Below are positions 59,335-64,000 of a DNA stretch of 64,000 nucleotides, in pieces (position 1 is the stretch's first letter; each line of letters begins with the position of its first letter). The stretch is from positions 1-64,000 of the forward strand of contig JAXGGA010005823.1 of NCBI GenBank assembly GCA_038373865.1, in the 5' to 3' direction. The notes under the pieces were generated by a model. That model saw nothing but the letters and a program-made list of their open reading frames with translations. It did no database searches and was not told where the DNA came from. The translations under genes were made by a program, and so were the position numbers. Origin of the DNA: Uloborus plumipes. Taxonomy: Eukaryota > Arthropoda > Arachnida > Araneae > Uloboridae.

Positions 59335-61265
59335 CATTTCAAATCATGATTGGACATTTATCTCCACTGAATATTATTTTCAGTATGTAATAAATGAAGA
59401 ACGTAGAATATACTTTCACCACGCTTTCGAATTAATGCCAAAATAAAATGTATAATAAAGGATACATTCCTGGATAATATTTCGTATTATTTGCACTGAA
59501 CAGATCAGTGAATTAAATTATTGGTTCGATTGTATTTTTTCAAGTTGCAATTGAAGATTTATAAAATTTTTAAAAATTGTTTTCCTTTTGTTGCATGCAG
59601 TTCTGTAGTTGGGAGGGAACAGGAGAGAAGGGGGGGGGGAACCATTTTTTCACTGTAAAAATGATGCAAAATGTAATACAAATCGGTACTTAACCATTCC
59701 TTCTCTTAGTGAATCCTCACAGAAATGAATAAGTAATGGAATTATTTGTGAGTTTGTTCTATTTAAAATGTTTTCACTTGAAAACTTTGTAGTATCTATC
59801 ATTGGGAAATGCTTTGATGATTGCCTTTGTTTATAGGTATTTTTAACATTTTACGAATAAAAAAAGAAAAAAAAAACTGCTGCCGAACATTTTTACTTAT
59901 CATAAAAGTGTTTAAGCTTGTCTTTTATGGGCTGCGAAAAATAAGATAAACACAGGTGGGGAATAATTAAAAATTTTTGCAACCAAGGATATTTTTTAAC
60001 TAGCAGTTTACTATTCACTCAACCGATAATCTTATCTATGAAAAAATAAGATTTTCAGGTGAACTATAGTTTGTTACTACTAGATCTTTATTTAAAAAAC
60101 TATTTAGTATCAATGACTTTTTATTTTCATGTAGATTATTAGAATAACCGATTTTTAACTTTATTTGAATTACCCATAGAATTAACACAAGTCCCAGTTG
60201 AAAAGAACCCTTTTGAAAACGTCAAAGTTTTTAAATAAAATAATGTTAATAAAAATCCTTATAATTAAACAAACACTTTAATGTGAACATTATTTCTCTT
60301 CTAAATTTCACAAAGTTCTTTTAAAATAAGCTCCAAAAGAAAAAAAAATATCGGAAAATGCAAGTTCATCAAAATCAGGATTGCACATTTCGCAGAATGC
60401 TTTCGCTAATGTCCTTTAACTCAGTGGCCTCCAATCAGTAGGGCGCAAACTCTCTAAAGAGGCAAAAAGTTATTGTGTGTGTGAGTGTGTGAAGGGGGGG
60501 GGGTACACAGCTGTTGACAAAATGTTTTACAAGAAAAAAAAAAGGAATAAGTTATAATGGTGTCGGAAAATAACAATCAGCAGAACGTTTGATCACCCTC
60601 GATATCTTTTTAATGACACCACGATTTCAGGAATTTTGCATTCAAAAACAACCCCACCCATTGTTTTAATATCGCATTAACATTTCGTTAATGATGCATT
60701 TTAAATTTTCATTTTTTTTTGTAATTTTGCAGTTTATGAAATACAGACATGTGGTTTTTCAGTATTTTTACTGAATTCAGTAATTTTTAAGAGAGCAAAA
60801 TATTGTATGCAGAAAAAAGGAAGGGCATTGCAGGCTAAATTTAGCAGATATCCAATTAAAGTAGTTGGCTATATAGAGGCAATACTCATAGGTATACTTG
60901 CAGGTGTAGTGCAATGTACTGTCTGACGACGGATAAGATGGAAAGACTGACATCCAATTAATAGGCAGAAAAGGATGCATCTATTAGTTTTTAGGGATGC
61001 CAGCTTTGGCAAATATATGCTTGTCTTTTCATTAAGCGAAACATGCACATTAGATTTTATTGTCTTCCCCTCATTCGGAGAGACTCGTACTAACTGGATA
61101 TTTGCCTATTCCATTGCAAACGTGGGCAGACTGTTAATAATGCTGTATTTATTCACACAGCCATGCAACTTCAGTATCTTTCATCGTAGTTTGTTCACAT
61201 GTCTGTAAATACAGTAATAATATCAATACAGTAGAACTTCGTTTATCTTGCCCCCTTTTTATTTA
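59335..61265. other. AT-rich stretch without recognised gene
   Basis: Contains G-runs near 59630 and 60495 and short frames only. I see no gene or complete element. Confidence 0.45.
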
Positions 61266-61743
61266 CAGTCAAACCTGTCTATCTCGAATTTCACGGGACA
61301 GAAGAAAAATTCGAGATACGGAGGTTTCGAGATATAGAGGTTGTGGTAAAATTTACAAAAATTAGCAATTGGAACAAAGTCAAACACTTAGCAGCTTGTT
61401 TTGTATTGATATTGTTGAATATTTTACTGTACGACATATTGTGAGTCCACGTTTTATTAATTGTGATGACTATATCGGTAGCAAGTTAATGCATACCTTT
61501 AAATACGAACATAGTTTTTGAATGATTGTGTAGAAGATGAGTTTTGTTTCCAAGTTATACCATTGGTAAAGGTAGCTGGAGATGAAATTCAAAAATGAGA
61601 GTCGTCAAAACTAGAGATATAGATATTTTCGGAAAAAATCATTCCAGATAAACATGAGAAAAAACATTAAATTGATGCTGTAAAAGCAGGGAAATTGAAA
61701 ATTTTCGGCATAGAGAGGTTTTTGAGATAAACAGGTTCGACTG
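61266..61743. mobile_element. pogo/Tigger-like MITE, TA target
   Basis: CAGTCAAACCTGTCTATCTC at the left, GAGATAAACAGGTTCGACTG at the right, TA on both sides (61264-61265, 61744-61745). Subterminal TTCGAGATA repeats. 478 bp, non-coding. Confidence 0.8.
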
Positions 61744-62083
61744 TATCTGGTTCCCCGATTAATGCGGTTCAAACTTGTAGACTTATTCGTATAAAACTTA
61801 ATTTTAAATTATGATAGCTGAACTAAAAGTACTCCAATCACTTACTTTTTGGTTTGATTAAATACACAACTCCTGGATAAGTTATGCAATTAATTATAAT
61901 ATCCTAATAAACATAGTGGCGTTCTTGGTACGTCAGTTCGACACCTCCCTAATTGAACTACAATTGATAGTGTTTGCTCGAAGCAGTTCTAACCAGAATA
62001 GTGTAAGAATTATTTTTAAAAAATAAGCGGCAATAAGGATTTGATAAGTGAATCGTGGATTTTTATACACTGTAGAAATAGAT

Positions 62084-62195
62084 GTTGTTTTTACAGTATA
62101 ATACAGCTAATTTTAGAAGTGCATTTCACAGTTTTAAGCTGGAAACTCTGCTGCCAACACTGTTGTTTTTACAGTATAATACAGCTAATTTTATG
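62084..62195 (+). repeat. Direct repeat, period 78
   Basis: GTTGTTTTTACAGTATAATA with CAGCTAATTTTA occurs at 62084 and 62162. A related ACTGTAATA...CATCTGCTGCCAA sequence lies at 63585-63660. Confidence 0.6.
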
Positions 62196-62914
62196 GTAAA
62201 ATTGCTCATTTTTAACGGACTTCAAAAAAGGAGGAGGTTATACAATTCGTCGGAGAAATTTTTTTTTTGGTATTTTACAAGATTACTCGAAGATGCCGGG
62301 ACCGATTTCAAAAATTCTTTTTTTGTTAGAAAGGTCTTTCTTTCCGATTGGTCCCATCCTCTCGTGGTCCGGGTTCGATAACGGGAACCTGCAGAAATCT
62401 TTCGAAAAAGAAATTGGGATCACAGTAATCGAAATAATGACCATTTTGAACGCCAGGCTTCTCTGGATTGCATAATGAAATTCCTTTCTATGGTCTTTTT
62501 GAAAATTTTAAACCGAGTATCTTTCTATGTCCTGCTTTTTTCTCCTGAACTCCAACGAATTGAAAGTCGTACCAGGTACTGATTGTTTCGTAATATTTCA
62601 GGTTTTATTAGTCTTAATTTACATAAGGTTTGATAAAGGAATTCTGAAGAAAGTGAGGAAAATCTCCAAATTTTTGCTTAAATTTAAAGCGATTTGTCCT
62701 AAATGATTAAATATGAAATCCATTGTTACAGAACGTGATTGATATGAAACAGTTATTATAATGATCATGAAAATTTTGAATGAAGGCTTAACTGAAGCAA
62801 ACATGAAACTCATTAGCGGGTCACGTATGTAATACGTCGTGAAATTTTATGAACTGCGAGAATCTAATGTTGTTTTGAAATATAAATTAGTTGAAAAGCC
62901 GTTAATATTTAGCC

Positions 62915-63583
62915 TTTAATTAAACTAGTACACAAATAAATACCAGAGAATAACAAGGATTATTTTTTAGTGTCAATCGTTTAAAAATTTAGACGCGTTG
63001 ATACTTTCTTTCTTTTTTTTTCTTACATAGTTTATTTTATGAAGCATTTACTTAAGAAAATTAGGTGAAGTTTTGCAATGGAAACATTACCTACATTTAC
63101 ACTAAAAAGAATAAAATAAAAATATTTTGGAAAAAAAAAAAAAAAAAAATGAACCGACTTTGGAACTTCACTCAGCAAATGCTCTAAAAAGTAAAAAAAT
63201 AATTTTATTCTTTGAACACCATCGATACTACATTTAAACATAAGTTTTGAAGTTGGCGCAAAAACTATAAGTAAAATGATGTTTACTATATTTTGCCAAC
63301 ATTTTCAGAGAAATCATTGAAAATTGAAGCTGAATATTTGCACCATTACATAAATATGTATTTTTCAATGAATGCGAATGCGAATAAAGAACCTGGATAT
63401 GTTTAAATTTATATTTATAGTTTCGAATGATTCTATTTAGCTTTTTTGCGCCGACTTCATAACTTATGTTTAAATGTAGTATCGATGGTGTTCAAAGAAT
63501 AAGATTATTTTTTACTTTTTAGAGCATTTGCTGAGTGAAGTTCCAAAGTCGGTTCAATTTTTTTTTCAAAAATATTTTTATAC
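62915..63583. repeat. Foldback repeat, same family as 335-650
   Basis: Arms 63119-63266 and 63440-63583 are inverted partners sharing AACCGACTTTGGAACTTCAC, GAACACCATCGATACTACAT and TAAACATAAG with its complement. The left side continues as a reverse copy of 420-650 to about 62915. No coding potential. Confidence 0.65.
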
Positions 63584-64000
63584 TGTAATAAACTAAAATT
63601 TCTAGTTTTACAGTTTATTATTGTGCTTTTAGTTTTAAACTGGAACATCTGCTGCCAATGTTATACTGCTTTTTTTTCTGCAGTGTAGAATTTTGCGAAT
63701 TTCGTGCTCTCCATTCTACTTCCTTCATATGCAAAAAAATCAAATGGAAAATTAAAATTTGAAAGCTATTTATCTGGATTCATTGATTTTGACCTAACAA
63801 ACAATGAATGAATAATAATATTTTACTACCTGTATTATTATAAACAATCTTACATTTCCCTCTTGAAAACCTTCCCTCATTTTCAAAGCAAAAAAATCGA
63901 GTTTCTGAATTTAGAATAAATGGTTTTTCACAGTGTAAAATATTGCATTCAATCGAATCGTAGATTGTTTTGAGCCTATTGTTTGCCGTAGTCTTGGTAT

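Overview
The window is nuclear DNA from an animal, most likely an arthropod and possibly an arachnid or spider. The evidence is a spliced ERCC1 gene with GT-AG introns, an animal-type PGM2, AT-rich sequence with long homopolymers, and a dense load of hAT, piggyBac, mariner, Tc1, pogo, PIF/Harbinger, Helitron and LINE-like repeats. The species cannot be fixed from the sequence alone. There is no prokaryotic, plasmid or viral gene organisation.

Two genes are clear. PGM2 (phosphopentomutase/phosphoglucomutase-2 family) is one uninterrupted + strand reading frame at 3814-5715, with a likely intron in its 5' UTR. ERCC1, the non-catalytic partner of the XPF repair nuclease, lies on the - strand at 41778-21449. 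I could place ten exons with matching splice phases, giving a 319-residue protein; the introns are long and full of transposons. A third, unrecognised - strand gene is suggested by two phase-compatible exons at 13509-13096 and 12026-11879. The two known genes have no evident functional link (sugar-phosphate metabolism and DNA repair).

Layout. 1-3650: the end of a hAT element, a foldback element and a Tc1-like element. 3680-6430: PGM2. 6.6-13.5 kb: small inverted-repeat elements, a hAT-like element holding a LINE-like repeat that holds two nested MITEs, a mariner remnant, and the candidate gene. 15-19.1 kb: a minisatellite broken by a roughly 750-bp repeat family, with a second copy of that family split by another repeat. 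20.2-20.9 kb: degenerate tandem repeats. 21.4-41.8 kb: ERCC1. Its 9.7-kb intron 8 holds a piggyBac-like element and a 5.9-kb hAT element that itself holds a smaller hAT element holding a MITE. Intron 6 holds a Helitron fragment. 41.8-49.0 kb: an inverted duplication that copies the ERCC1 upstream region and a hAT element inserted in it. 49.2-52.6 kb: more MITEs and a 1.9-kb hAT element. 55.2-55.4 kb: a TA microsatellite. 56.3-58.5 kb: a 2.1-kb DNA element with 4-bp target duplication, a broken transposase-like frame and repeated copies of a TGTCGGACGTAAA motif. 59-64 kb: pogo-like MITEs and a foldback family also present at the left edge.

All calls were made by reading the sequence. Homology statements rest on remembered family motifs, not on a search.
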